DNA of 64,000 nt. Origin: CAVSRC01 sp963782045 (GTDB taxonomy: Bacteria > Pseudomonadota > Alphaproteobacteria > Rhizobiales > Kaistiaceae). The translations under genes and the position numbers were made by a program. Shown piece by piece: positions 43,736 to 53,193 of the stretch. Position 1 is the stretch's first letter; each line of letters opens with the position of its first letter. The notes beneath the pieces are model-generated. The model did not search any database and was not told the DNA's origin. It was given only the letters and a program-made list of their open reading frames with translations. Location of the stretch: positions 372,001 through 436,000 of the forward strand of contig CAWAIR010000018.1 in the NCBI GenBank assembly GCA_963782045.1, given 5' to 3'.

Positions 43736-44679
43736 ATGCTCCGTCTGGCCGAAGCGGCCCCGTCGGCGATGGCCGCCTGGATGCGCTCGGCAATGGCAAC
43801 TGCGGCAGCCCCTGCCCGCCCGTCGACCAGCGGCGGCGTACCATGGGCGACGCTGTCGAGGAAGGCGGCGATCTGGGCGCCGAGATTGTCGTGGGGGGTA
43901 AGCGGAATGGCCCGCGCCGTGCCCTGGCCGCCGCGCGGCTTCACGGTCAGCGTCGGGCCGGCGAGGTCGGCGACATAGATGGCGCCCGGCTCGGTCACGG
44001 TGAGCATGCGCTGGTTCTCGCGCGCCGAGCGGCTGGCCGAAAGCGTCGCGATCAGGCCACTCTCGAAGGTGAGCCAGGCTTCCGCCTCATCGATCCGCCC
44101 GCTCACCGTCGTCATGCCGTCGGCGGCGACCGACTTGACCGGCGAACCGGCCAGCGTCAGCACCAGGTCGATGTCGTGGATCATCAGGTCGAGGACGACG
44201 TCGACATCGGCGGAACGTCCCGTCCAGCCGGACTTGCGTACCGCGGCGATGCGGCGCGGATCGGCGAGGCGCCGGGCGAGTTCGCCCACCGCCGGCGAGA
44301 AGCGCTCGATATGCCCGACCTGGAGGATGACGCCGGCGCGCTCGGCCCGCGCCACCAGGTCCTCGGCCGAGGCGCTGTCGACGGCGAGCGGCTTCTCCAT
44401 GAACACGTGCACGCCGGCATCGAGGAAATCGGCGGCGACAGCATGGTGGTCGCTGGCCGGCACGGCGATCGAAACCGCGTCCACCTTGCCAATCAACCCA
44501 AGATGGTCGGTGAACGCCTCGGCCCCGGTGTCGGCGGCGACCGCATCGGCACGGGCGCGGTCAGCATCGGCCACTGCAACGAGCTGCGCGTCCTGATGCC
44601 CGGCATAGTGGCGGGCGTGATGGCGCCCGAAAACGCCGAGCCCGACGACTCCGACCCTGATCCCCTGCCCGCTCGCCAC
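43732..44679 (-). CDS. gnnA: Gfo/Idh/MocA dehydrogenase, GnnA-like
   Basis: 315 residues. NAD-binding VGVVGLGVFGRHHARHY, catalytic region VFMEKPLAVD (the EKP motif) and GHIERFSPAV, DLMIHDIDLVLTLAG. Order and overlap with the aminotransferase gene suggest the first step of UDP-GlcNAc3N synthesis for lipid A. Start is a GTG at 44679. A sugar dehydrogenase for another surface polysaccharide remains possible. Confidence 0.83.
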   Translation of the reverse strand: MASGQGIRVGVVGLGVFGRHHARHYAGHQDAQLVAVADADRARADAVAADTGAEAFTDHLGLIGKVDAVSIAVPASDHHAVAADFLDAGVHVFMEKPLAVDSASAEDLVARAERAGVILQVGHIERFSPAVGELARRLADPRRIAAVRKSGWTGRSADVDVVLDLMIHDIDLVLTLAGSPVKSVAADGMTTVSGRIDEAEAWLTFESGLIATLSASRSARENQRMLTVTEPGAIYVADLAGPTLTVKPRGGQGTARAIPLTPHDNLGAQIAAFLDSVAHGTPPLVDGRAGAAAVAIAERIQAAIADGAASARRSM

Positions 44680-44933
44680 GCTATGCCCAAACCCTGCGCC
44701 GGTGCGCCTTCAACGATTCTTGGCGGCACGTTAGACGGGCGCCGTCGGCGGCGCCGCTAAAGAATTGCAAGCACCTGAAATATGGCGCGACGGGCCAAAA
44801 ACCGCGGAAAACCGGGGCTTGAGTGCTCCCGCCAGGCCGTCGCGGGGCCGATTTCATTCAATTGCGAAAATTCCGGTCCACCTATACCAATTTGGACACC
44901 CCGGCGGCTCGCCGCCCTTTCGGAATCGAACCG

Positions 44934-45779
44934 ATGATCACCGTCCCCGAACTGACCGCCGACGCCCTCGGTCACTTCCTCTCCGACTATATGAAGCGCC
45001 GCTACGGCCAGACCGAAAGCCGCCTGGTCGAGCTGGTCCCTTCGGTCGCGCGCATCGCGCTCGAGTGCATCGGCAATAGCGACGCGCTCTACCACAACGT
45101 CGAGCACACCATGCTGGTGACCATTGCCGGCCACGACATCCTGCGCGGCCGCGCGCTGCGCTCCGACATGTCGGCCAGCGACTACGCCCACATGATCGTC
45201 GCCTGCCTGTTCCACGACATCGGCTATGTGCGCGGGCTGCTGCCCGGCGACGACGAGGACGGTTTCGTGATCGACGCGGCGGGCCAGAAGGTGAAGATCC
45301 CGCGCGGCTCGTCCGACGCGGCGCTCACCCCCTATCACGTCGACCGCTCAAAGCTGTTCGTCCACCACCGCTTCGGCGACGTCGCCCAGTTCGACGCGAA
45401 CCGCATCTGTCGGGCCATCGAAGGCACCCGCTTTCCGGGCAACATTCCGGCCGGCATCGAGGAGGTGGACGAGGAGGTTGGCCTGCTGCGCGCCGCCGAT
45501 CTGATCGGCCAGCTTGGCGACCCCCACTACATCCGCAAGGCCAACGCGCTCTACTACGAGTTCGAGGAGGCCGGCCTCAACCGGCAGCTCAATTACGGCA
45601 ACCCGGCCGACCTGGTCGACCGCTACCCGCAGTTCTACTGGAACATGATCTCGCCGTTCATCCAGACGGCCATCCGCCATCTGCAGGTGACGTCCAACGG
45701 CCGCCAATGGGTCTCCAACCTCTATTCCAACGTCTTCCGCGCCGAGCGCGACCTGGCGCTCTGCGGCCCGCAGCCGTAG
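44934..45779 (+). CDS. HD-domain metal-dependent phosphohydrolase
   Basis: 281 residues. Metal ligands: His in LYHNVEHTMLV, HD in CLFHDIGYVRG, later LLRAADLIGQLGD with a conserved Asp. C-terminal RQLNYGNPADLVDRYPQFYWNMISPFI. Probable (p)ppGpp- or nucleotide-type phosphohydrolase, or a c-di-AMP-like hydrolase; substrate not determinable. Divergent from gnnA. Start chosen at the ATG at 44934. Confidence 0.88.
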   Translation: MITVPELTADALGHFLSDYMKRRYGQTESRLVELVPSVARIALECIGNSDALYHNVEHTMLVTIAGHDILRGRALRSDMSASDYAHMIVACLFHDIGYVRGLLPGDDEDGFVIDAAGQKVKIPRGSSDAALTPYHVDRSKLFVHHRFGDVAQFDANRICRAIEGTRFPGNIPAGIEEVDEEVGLLRAADLIGQLGDPHYIRKANALYYEFEEAGLNRQLNYGNPADLVDRYPQFYWNMISPFIQTAIRHLQVTSNGRQWVSNLYSNVFRAERDLALCGPQP

Positions 45780-45976
45780 CGGCGAGAATCCCTCAGGCGT
45801 CGATCGCCGAGACGGCGCGCCGGGGCCGCAGGGCCCCGGATCGTCGCACGATGGAACTTTCACGCGGACCGGAGCGTTTGGACAAGGCTCACGCCTTCCC
45901 GTCGAACGTCCGCGCGCGAGGTTCATGACTTCCCGCCTCGAACATCATGGCCTGATCGGCAACGAGGACGACAGCC

Positions 45977-46961
45977 GTGGCTGATCGCACCGCGCGGCGG
46001 ACAAGCCCCCTGCTGCGTGCGGCGGCGGCGGTGGCGGTGGCGCTGCCGCTTTCCGGCTGCTCCTACAACGACATCACCTTTCTCCTGCCGCAGAGTTTCG
46101 TCGCCTCGCAACAGCTCGGCTACTTCATCGAGATCCTGCTGATCCTCCTTATCGTCGTGCTGCCGGTTCTCCTGCTGACCCCGCTGCTGGCGTGGCGCTA
46201 CCGCTACCGCAATTCGTCATCGCCATACCGGCCCAACTGGTCGTTCTCCTGGCCGCTGGAGATTCTCGCCTGGGGCGTGCCGGTGGCCGTCGTGGTCGTC
46301 ATGGCCGTCTGGCTGTGGCGCGGCACCCACGAGCTCGATCCCTACGCGCCGCTGCCGGGGAAGGCGCTGCAGGTCAGCGTGGTCGGCTACGACTGGAAAT
46401 GGCTGTTCATCTATCCGACGCTCGGCATCGCCAGCGTCGGCCAGTTTCCCTTTCCGGTCGACCAGCCGGTATCGTTGAAGCTGACCTCGAACACGGTGAT
46501 GCAGTCGTTCTTCATCCCCTCGCTCGGCAGCCAGATCTACGCCATGGCCGGGATGGTGACGCGCCTCAACCTGAAGGCTGAGGCCGCCGGCAGCTTCATG
46601 GGCGAGAACACCCAGTACAACGGCGAAGGCTTCCAGCAGCAGCATTTCACCGCCGTTGCCATGACGCCCGGCGACTTCCAGGCATGGGTCCAGCGGGCGC
46701 GCACCACCGGCATCCCGATGACACCGCAGGTCTATGACGTCATCAGCAAGCGCAGCACAGTTCTCCGACATGCGCCAGGCCCTGCATGCCGACGCCATGC
46801 CGAGCGGCGCCATCTACTTCCGCCAGGTCGATCCGGCGCTGTTCGGCAACATCGTCGCCTCGTTCCATGGCGGGCCGCACGATCCCGCCGATCTCGTCGC
46901 CGGCGCGACTGCATCCGCGGCCCCCTCGCCCGCCATCGCCGGGCCGGCCCGGCCGGATTGA
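45977..46961 (+). CDS. cyoA: cytochrome bo3-type quinol oxidase subunit II (frame-broken)
   Basis: Lipoprotein of the terminal oxidase. Signal with lipobox LPLSGCSYND (Cys27), two helices (about 47-70 and 93-113), then the cupredoxin domain without a Cu(A) site: FPVDQPVSLKLTSNTVMQSFF, GSQIYAMAGMVTRLNLKAE, GENTQYNGEGFQQQHF. After VYDVISK (about 46750) the frame moves by +1 and continues AAQFSDMRQALHADAMPSGAIYFRQVDPALF to a stop at 46961. GTG start at 45977. Five bases separate its stop from cyoB. Note that a second frame break lies only 250 bases away, in cyoB. Confidence 0.92.
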
Positions 46962-46966
46962 GCGCC

Positions 46967-49070
46967 ATGTCCCTGATCCACATCATCTTTGGCCGGCTCA
47001 GCCTGCATTGCGCTTCCGTTCTGGGACGCCGTCGAGGACCCGACCCTCAGCAACATCGTCAATGCCAGCATCGCCACCTTCGCGGCCTCGCTGGTGGTCT
47101 TCGGCGCCGCCGCCACGGCCGTGCTCATCACCCGGCACGGCAAGTGGAAGGTGCTGTGGTCGGAGTGGCTGACCAGCGTCGATCACAAGCGCATCGGCAT
47201 CATGTACATCGTGATCGCATTCGTCATGCTGGCCCGCGCGCTGGTCGAGGCCTTCTTCATGCGCACCCAGCAGGCCTTCGGCTTGGGCGGCGGCTTCCTC
47301 TCCGCCGATCATTTCGGCCAGTTCTTCACCACCCACGGCTCGATCATGATCTTCTTCATGGCGATGCCGTTCCTGACCGGCATCATCAACTACGTCATGC
47401 CGCTGCAGATCGGTGCGCGCGACGTGTCGTTTCCGGTGATGAACTCCATCAGCCTCGGGCTGACCGCGGCGGGCGCCGCCATGGTCATGATCTCGCTGGT
47501 CATCGGCAAGTTCTCGACCGGCGGCTGGAGCGGCTATCCGCCCTACACGGAGACCGCCTTCAGCCCCGGCGTCGGTCCCGACTACTGGATATGGGCGGTG
47601 ACGCTCTCCTCGCTCGGCTCGACGATGACCGGCATCAACTTCGCCGTCACCATCTACAAGAAGCGGGCGCCGGGCATGCACTTCTTCCGCCTGCCGCTGT
47701 TCACCTGGACGGCTCTATGCACCAGCATCCTGATGATCTTCGCCATGCCGCCGCTGACCGTCGCCACCATCCTGCTGGCGCTCGACCGCTACCTCGGCTT
47801 CCATGAGTTCACCAACGCGCTCGGCGGCAACATGATGAACTTCGTCAACCTGTTCTGGCTGTTCGGCCACCCCGAGGTCTACATCCTGATTCTGCCCGCC
47901 TTCGGCGTCTACTCGGAGGTCTTCTCGACGTTCTCCGGCAAGACCCTCTACGGCTACACCTCGCTGGTGCTGGCCACCATGTCGATCGCGGTGCTCTCGT
48001 TCACGGTGTGGGTCCACCACTATTTCACGATGGGCCAGAGCGCCGGCATCAATGCCGCCTTCGGCATCGCCACCATGCTGATCGGCATTCCGACCGGGGT
48101 GAAGATCTACGATTGGATGCTGACCATGTACCGCGGGCGGATACGCTTCACGACGCCGCTGGTCTACGGCCTCGGCTTCCTGATGCTGTTCGTCATCGGC
48201 GGCATGTCGGGCATCCTTCTGGCCAACCCGATGGTCGACTACCAGGTGCACAACAGCCTGTTCCTGGTAGCGCATTTCCACAACATGCTGATCCCCGGCC
48301 TGCTGTTCGGCATGCTGGCGGCCTATCACTACTGGTTTCCCAAGGCCTTCGGCTTTCGCCTCGACGAGCGCTGGGGCGTGATCGCCGCGCTCCTGTGGAT
48401 CGTCGGCTTCATGCTCGCCTTCTTTCCGCTCTATGCACTCGGGCTGCTCGGCTTCCCGCGCCGCACGCTGGCCTATTTCAACCCGGTCTACGTCCCCTAC
48501 ATGGCCGTGGCGCTGGTCGGCGCGGTGTGCGTGCTCGGCGCGCTCACCTCTCTCATCATCCAGTTGGTCGTGTCGATCCGCCGGCGCGAGCAGCTGCGCG
48601 TTCCCGCCGGCGATCCGTGGGACGGCCGCAGCCTCGAATGGTCGACGCCGGCGCCCCCGCCCGAATACAACTTCCCGGTCATCCCGGAGGTGAGCGCGCG
48701 CGACAACTTCACCGTCGCCAAGCGCAACGGCGTCGCCTACCAGCAGCCCAAGGAATACGCCGACATCGTCATGCCCAAGAACAGCGCGATGGGCATCGTG
48801 CTCGGCGCTGCCGGCGGCATCCTGGCCTTCGCGCTCGTCTGGCACATCTGGTGGATGGCGTGCCTCGGCGCCCTGATCAGCATCGTGGCCGTGATCGGCC
48901 GTGGCTTCGTCCGCGACTACGAGAAGGTGATTCCGGCCGACGTGGTCGAGCGCGAACATACACGCTGGCTCCGCCGCGTGGCCGAGGCACAACCGGTTTC
49001 CCGGCTGGACGAGACCGACTCGATCAACCAGGGCCTGGCTGCGCCGCCGCTGCCGGAGGCCGCCGAATGA
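46967..49070 (+). CDS. cyoB: cytochrome bo3-type quinol oxidase subunit I (frame-broken near its start)
   Basis: Heme-copper oxidase subunit I. Ligands: His in THGSIMIFF, HPEVYILILPAFG (His-Tyr pair), HH in WVHHYFTMG and VAHFHNML. Quinol-site residues of E. coli CyoB: R71 and H98/Q101 equivalents are present (ARALVEAFF, ADHFGQFF), while Asp75 is replaced by Glu. The natural start is the ATG at 46967 (MSLIHIIFGRLSL). The frame then moves by +1 at about 47005-47010 into ALPFWDAVEDPTLSNIVN; without that shift only a TTG-initiated product from 46989 is available. Operon cyoABCD. Confidence 0.95.
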
Positions 49071-49711
49071 GCCCGCGCGACGCCGCCACGACGGCGAGAA
49101 ACGTTCGCTACCCCGGCATCAATCTCGGGGCCGCCCACCCCGACATGGACGAGCGCGGCGAAGAGCTCATCTTCGGCTTCTGGGTCTTCATGATGAGCGA
49201 CGCCGTCGTCTTCGGATTGCTGTTCGGCGTCTACGCCACCATGCACAATGCGCTGGCCGGCGGCCCCGGCCCGCACGATCTCTACGACATCAAGAGCGCC
49301 TTCATCGAGACGATGCTGCTCCTGACCAGCAGCTTCACGTTCGGTTTCGCCTCGCTGTCGCTCAAGCACAGCCGCTCACGGCTGCCGCTGGTCCTGTGGC
49401 TCGGGGTGACCATCATTCTCGGGCTCTCGTTTCTCGGCTTCGAGATGCACGATTTCCTGTCGATGTTCGTCAAGGGCGGCGGACCGACGCGCAGCGGCTT
49501 CACCTCGGCCTTCTTCTCGCTGGTCCCCCTGCACGGGCTGCACGTCACCGCCGGCATCGTCTGGATGGTGGTCGTGATCGCCCAGCTTGCCATCTACGGC
49601 ATCGACAGGGAGGTGAAGAACGGCCTGTTGCGGCTCGGCCTGTTCTGGCACTTCCTCGACATCGTCTGGGTCGCGATCTTCACCGTGGTTTATCTCGGAG
49701 GTCTGTCATGA
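49067..49711 (+). CDS. cyoC: cytochrome bo3-type quinol oxidase subunit III
   Basis: 214 residues with five hydrophobic helices, the E. coli CyoC plan. FGFWVFMMSDAVVFGLLFGVYATM and SSFTFGFASLSL near the N-terminus, GLHVTAGIVWMVVVIAQL and WHFLDIVWVAIFTVVYLGG near the end. Overlaps cyoB (ATGA) and cyoD (ATGA) by four bases each. Confidence 0.95.
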   Translation: MSPRDAATTARNVRYPGINLGAAHPDMDERGEELIFGFWVFMMSDAVVFGLLFGVYATMHNALAGGPGPHDLYDIKSAFIETMLLLTSSFTFGFASLSLKHSRSRLPLVLWLGVTIILGLSFLGFEMHDFLSMFVKGGGPTRSGFTSAFFSLVPLHGLHVTAGIVWMVVVIAQLAIYGIDREVKNGLLRLGLFWHFLDIVWVAIFTVVYLGGLS

Positions 49712-50142
49712 CCGACAGGCAAGGCTGGCGCCGGCCGTCCGGCGCTCTCCTCTGGCTCGGCGGAGCGCTGCTGCTTGGCCGGGCCTGGTTCGGCGCCGGC
49801 CTTGCCGGCCCGCAGCCATCCGGGCCGCCCGAAGACGAAGACCGCGGCGATTTCCGGCGGGAGTTCACGTCCTATGTCGTCGGGTTCATCCTCGCCGTGG
49901 CGCTGACGGCCGCGTCCTTCGGGCTGGTCAACTGGTCGGCGTTGCCGCATTTCTGGCTGATGGTCGTCATCGGCGCCTTTGCCGTCATCCAGATCGTCGT
50001 TCACTTCCGCTTCTTCCTGCACATCGATTTTTCCCGGCAGAAACGGGAAGATCTGCAGCTCATCCTGTTCTCGGCGCTGATCCTGGCGCTCATGGTCGGC
50101 GGCACCATCTGGATCCTGGGCGATCTGTCGACCCGCATGTAG
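49708..50142 (+). CDS. cyoD: cytochrome bo3-type quinol oxidase subunit IV
   Basis: 144 residues. The C-terminal 95 residues are the usual three-helix CyoD (FTSYVVGFILAVALTAASFGLVNW, FWLMVVIGAFAVIQIVVHFRFFLHIDFS, LILFSALILALMVGGTIWIL). Ahead of them is an extra segment of about 40 residues with a hydrophobic stretch (GALLWLGGALLLG) and a Pro-rich link, longer than the E. coli protein. Followed by two GC-rich hairpins. No cyoE (heme O synthase) is in the window. Confidence 0.93.
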   Translation: MTDRQGWRRPSGALLWLGGALLLGRAWFGAGLAGPQPSGPPEDEDRGDFRREFTSYVVGFILAVALTAASFGLVNWSALPHFWLMVVIGAFAVIQIVVHFRFFLHIDFSRQKREDLQLILFSALILALMVGGTIWILGDLSTRM

Positions 50143-50158
50143 GCGCGCACGCGCACGG

Positions 50159-50212
50159 GCCGGCGCGGCGGGCCGCGCCGGCGTTCCGTTCCCGCCCCGG
50201 TGAAGGGGCGGG
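50159..50212. terminator. two GC-rich hairpins after the cyo operon
   Basis: First: GCCGGCGCGGC / GCCGCGCCGGC, 11 bp with a two-base loop. Second: CCCGCCC / GGGCGGG (50191-50212). No clear T-run follows, so they may be weak or factor-assisted terminators. Confidence 0.55.
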
Positions 50213-50258
50213 AATCAGGACGAATAACTGAATGGAATCAGGGCCCAAAAAGGGCGAA

Positions 50259-50343
50259 TGGTGCGGTCGAGAAGACTCGAACTTCCACGGGTTGCCCCAC
50301 AGCGACCTCAACGCTGCGCGTCTACCAATTCCGCCACGACCGC
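50259..50343 (-). tRNA. tRNA-Leu (anticodon GAG)
   Basis: Reverse strand: acceptor GCGGTCG pairs with CGACCGC, then the encoded CCA end. The anticodon stem CAGCG / CGCTG encloses loop TTGAGGT, giving anticodon GAG. The long variable arm (TGTGGGGCAACCCGTG, class II) and GTTCGAGTC T-loop complete a leucine tRNA of 85 bases including CCA. Confidence 0.97.
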
Positions 50344-50500
50344 CGGAAAAAGCGGCTCCATGTAACAAATCGCGGTTTGCCGCACAAGCGATCCCGAAGG
50401 GGCACTCGAGATCGGTCGGCACCCTACCCCTGCCGCCCCCCAGCCCCTACATTGATGCCCCGGGGACCGACTGCGGAGCCCTGGAGACAGAACTGGGCAA

Positions 50501-51235
50501 ATGCGCGATCCCACGTCCGAACTGACCACACCGGGCGTCCCGGCCCAGCCCTCCATGCGGCTGGCGGCAGGTGCTGAGCCGGTCGAATGGGCCATCGCCG
50601 ACGGCCCCGTCGGCTATGACGCGGCCGTGGCCGCCATGGAGGCGCGGGTGGCGGCCATCCGCGAGGGCACCGCTGGCGAGCGCGTCTGGCTGGTCGAGCA
50701 CCCGCCGCTCTACACCGCCGGCACCAGCGCCCGCGAGGCGGACCTGCTGGCGCCTGAGCGCTTCCCGGTTCACCGGAGCGGCCGCGGCGGCCAGTACACC
50801 TATCACGGCCCCGGTCAGCGGGTGGTCTATCTGATGCTCGATCTCAACCGCCGGCAACCGGACCTCCGGCTCTTTGTCCACACGCTGGAGGAATGGGTCA
50901 TCCGGACGCTCGCCGCCTTCAACGTCGCCGCGGGCCGGCGCGAGGGCGCGGTCGGCATCTGGGTGAAACGCCCGGAAAAGGGCATCGGCCGCGAGGACAA
51001 GATCGCCGCCATCGGCATCCGCGTCCGCCGCTGGGTGACCTTCCACGGCATCGCGCTCAACGTCGACCCGGTGCTGGAGCATTTCTCCGGCATCGTGCCC
51101 TGCGGCATCAGCGGCCAGGGCGTCACCAGCCTCGCCGACCTCGGCATCATCGTCTCCATGGAGGAGGTCGACGGCGTGATGCGGCGCCAGTTCGAGGCGC
51201 TGTTTGGCCCTACTCGCTCGTCGCCAGCAGCGTGA
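50501..51235 (+). CDS. lipB: lipoyl(octanoyl) transferase
   Basis: 244 residues. Moves octanoate from acyl carrier protein to lipoyl domains. VWLVEHPPLYTAGTS, GRGGQYTYHGPGQRVVY and the catalytic pair: Lys in EDKIAAIGIRVRRWVTFHGIALN and Cys in GIVPCGISGQGVTSL. The first 25 residues are not conserved, so translation may begin later. Its 3' end overlaps the convergent acylphosphatase gene by 26 bases. Confidence 0.95.
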   Translation: MRDPTSELTTPGVPAQPSMRLAAGAEPVEWAIADGPVGYDAAVAAMEARVAAIREGTAGERVWLVEHPPLYTAGTSAREADLLAPERFPVHRSGRGGQYTYHGPGQRVVYLMLDLNRRQPDLRLFVHTLEEWVIRTLAAFNVAAGRREGAVGIWVKRPEKGIGREDKIAAIGIRVRRWVTFHGIALNVDPVLEHFSGIVPCGISGQGVTSLADLGIIVSMEEVDGVMRRQFEALFGPTRSSPAA

Positions 51236-51494
51236 AGCGGCTGAGGGCCGGACCGGCGTAGTCGAAAACCACCACATCGCGGACGTCGGCCAGCGCCGGC
51301 CCTTGCCGGCATTCGGCGATCATCGCCGATATGGCCTCGCTTTCGCCGATGAAGACCGCCTCGACCGTCCCGTCCCGCCGGTTGCGCACCCAGCCCAGGA
51401 CATGGTTGCGCAGTGCCTCGTGCTCGATGAAGGCACGGAATCCGACGCCCTGCACGCGGCCCTTGACCACGACCCGGATGGCGCGCTCAAGCAT
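51210..51494 (-). CDS. acyP: acylphosphatase
   Basis: 94 residues, the standard length. Phosphate-binding loop KGRVQGVGFRAF with catalytic Arg, and VRNRRDGTVEAVFIGE with the catalytic Asn. Hydrolyses acyl phosphates. Overlaps the end of lipB on the other strand. Confidence 0.95.
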   Translation of the reverse strand: MLERAIRVVVKGRVQGVGFRAFIEHEALRNHVLGWVRNRRDGTVEAVFIGESEAISAMIAECRQGPALADVRDVVVFDYAGPALSRFTLLATSE

Positions 51495-51773
51495 GGGCGG
51501 CCCATCTGGTCAGGCGGGAAATGATGGCGGCTTGTCGAAAACGCGGGCGCAGGTTGCCGATCGCCGCGACCAGCATGGCGATTCCCCTCCCTGAGTCGTC
51601 CGCATCCGCACCATAACTAAAAATAACAGGGGTGCTTGGCAATGCCTTGTCGGCAGCATCGCGGGCAAAACGCGATGATTCCTGCTGAAACCATGTGCCT
51701 GCACTTGCCGCCGCCCTCGGCACGGCACCCGTCCCCGGCCACCCTTGGCGATTCGCCGCACGCCGGCCGCGGC

Positions 51774-51787
51774 TTGATCCGGATCAA
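51774..51787. promoter_or_regulatory. perfect FNR/FixK/Dnr-type box
   Basis: TTGATCCGGATCAA, an exact palindrome fitting the TTGAT-N4-ATCAA consensus of the CRP/FNR family (Fnr, FixK, Anr, Dnr/NnrR). Lies 49 bases upstream of the arsR start codon, so it is positioned to activate the arsR-permease-redox operon under low O2 or nitric oxide. Confidence 0.8.
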
Positions 51788-51805
51788 GGCGCTCCAATCC
51801 CGTTG

Positions 51806-51821
51806 ATGCGCATATGCGCAT
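51806..51821. promoter_or_regulatory. 16-bp perfect palindrome, candidate ArsR operator
   Basis: ATGCGCATATGCGCAT, identical to its reverse complement, between the FNR box and the ribosome site AAAAGGAG. Its place just upstream of the arsR gene suggests autoregulation. Confidence 0.65.
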
Positions 51822-51835
51822 GAAAAGGAGTAGCC

Positions 51836-52126
51836 ATGATCATCTCCGTCCTCACTGCACTTGCCGAGCCGACCCGTCTGGAAACCATGCGCATTCTCCG
51901 CGATGGCTCGGAGCACTGCGTCTGCGAGATGATGCAGGCCCTTGGCGCCACCCAGAGCCGCATGTCGCGCCACATGCAGGTGCTGAAGCAGGCGGGGCTG
52001 GTCGTCGACCGGCGCGATGCGCAATGGGTGCGCTACCGGCGCAATCCCGGCCTCACGCCTGCCATTGCCAGGCTGCTCGATGCGGCGCTGGAAGCCGGCG
52101 CGGTCCCGGAGCGGAGCGCAGCATGA
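51836..52126 (+). CDS. ArsR-family metalloid/metal-sensing repressor
   Basis: 96 residues, ArsR/SmtB winged helix: LAEPTRLETMRILRDGSEHCVCEMMQALGATQSRMSRHMQVLKQAGLV. The HCVCE motif places two cysteines in the recognition-helix region, as in As(III)/Sb(III)-sensing ArsR. Overlaps the permease gene by four bases (ATGA). Confidence 0.92.
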   Translation: MIISVLTALAEPTRLETMRILRDGSEHCVCEMMQALGATQSRMSRHMQVLKQAGLVVDRRDAQWVRYRRNPGLTPAIARLLDAALEAGAVPERSAA

Positions 52127-53181
52127 TCACCCATGTCAGCGAGCTGCCGCAGCAAAGGACGCCGGCCGCATGGCTTTGGGGCGCCGCGTTGGTTGTGGCG
52201 ACCATCCTCTGGTGGACGGTTTACCAGACCCTTTCCCCGCTCTCCGAATGGTTGACCGCGCTGCTGCCGGTGGCGCGCCAGAGCCACACCGGCGATGCGC
52301 TCGCCTTCTTCTTCTACGACGTGCCGAAAGTGATGATGCTGCTCGTTGCCATCGTCTTTGCCATGGGCGTGTTGCGCAGCTTCTTCAGCCCAGAGAAGAC
52401 TCGCGCCCTGCTCTCCGGCAGGGGCGTCGGCGTCGGCCATGTCATGGCCGCGGGGCTCGGCGTGCTCACCCCGTTCTGCTCCTGCTCGGCGGTGCCGCTG
52501 TTCATCGGCTTCGTCTCGGCCGGCGTGCCCCTCGGCGTCACCTTTTCCTTCCTGATCGCCGCGCCGATGGTCAACGAGGTCGCGCTGGTGCTGCTCTTCG
52601 GCCTCGTCGGCTGGCAGGTGGCGGCGACCTACCTGGCCTTCGGCCTGGCCATCGCGATCGTGGCGGGCTTCGTCATCGGCAAGCTGCACGTCGAGGGCTG
52701 GCTGCAGGACTGGGTGCGCGAGATCCATGCCGGCGGTGCCGGCGTCGCCGAGACCGAAAACCCGACCTTCGCGGATCGTGCTCGCCTCGGCTGGCAGGCG
52801 GTGCACGAGATCGTCGGCAAGGTCTGGCTATGGGTCTTCCTCGGCATCGGCGTCGGCGCCCTCATTCACGGCTATGTGCCGGCGGACCTGATGGTGCGCG
52901 TCATGGGGGCGGATGCCTGGTGGTCGGTGCCGGCGGCGGTGCTCATCGGCATTCCGATGTACGCCAACGCGGCCGGCATCATCCCGGTGGTCGAGGCGCT
53001 CATCGGCAAGGGCGCCGCGCTCGGCACCGTGCTCGCCTTCATGATGAGCGTCATCGCCCTCTCGCTGCCCGAAATGATCATCCTCCGGCAGGTGCTGAAG
53101 CTGCGTCTCATCGCCGTCTTCATCGGCGTGGTCGGCGCCGGCATCCTCGCCGTCGGCTTTCTGTTCAACGCCATCTTCTAG
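52123..53181 (+). CDS. DUF318/ArsP-type permease
   Basis: 352 residues, eight or more hydrophobic helices. PFCSCSAVPLFIGFVSAGVPLGVTFSFLIAAPMVNEVALVLL is the hallmark: the Cys pair and PMVNE are shared with ArsP organoarsenical exporters and related SO_0444-type efflux proteins. The second half repeats the theme (GIPMYANAAGIIPVVEALIGKGAALGTVLAFMMS). Substrate probably a metalloid or thiol-reactive anion; co-expressed with an arsR and a redox protein. Confidence 0.92.
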   Translation: MITHVSELPQQRTPAAWLWGAALVVATILWWTVYQTLSPLSEWLTALLPVARQSHTGDALAFFFYDVPKVMMLLVAIVFAMGVLRSFFSPEKTRALLSGRGVGVGHVMAAGLGVLTPFCSCSAVPLFIGFVSAGVPLGVTFSFLIAAPMVNEVALVLLFGLVGWQVAATYLAFGLAIAIVAGFVIGKLHVEGWLQDWVREIHAGGAGVAETENPTFADRARLGWQAVHEIVGKVWLWVFLGIGVGALIHGYVPADLMVRVMGADAWWSVPAAVLIGIPMYANAAGIIPVVEALIGKGAALGTVLAFMMSVIALSLPEMIILRQVLKLRLIAVFIGVVGAGILAVGFLFNAIF

Positions 53182-53193
53182 AAGAGAACGACC

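Noticed and set aside
46740..47015. Translation of cyoB from a TTG at 46989
   Set aside because: An ATG at 46967, five bases after the cyoA stop, gives the expected MSLIHIIFGRLSL start, and one frame change reconciles it with the conserved core.
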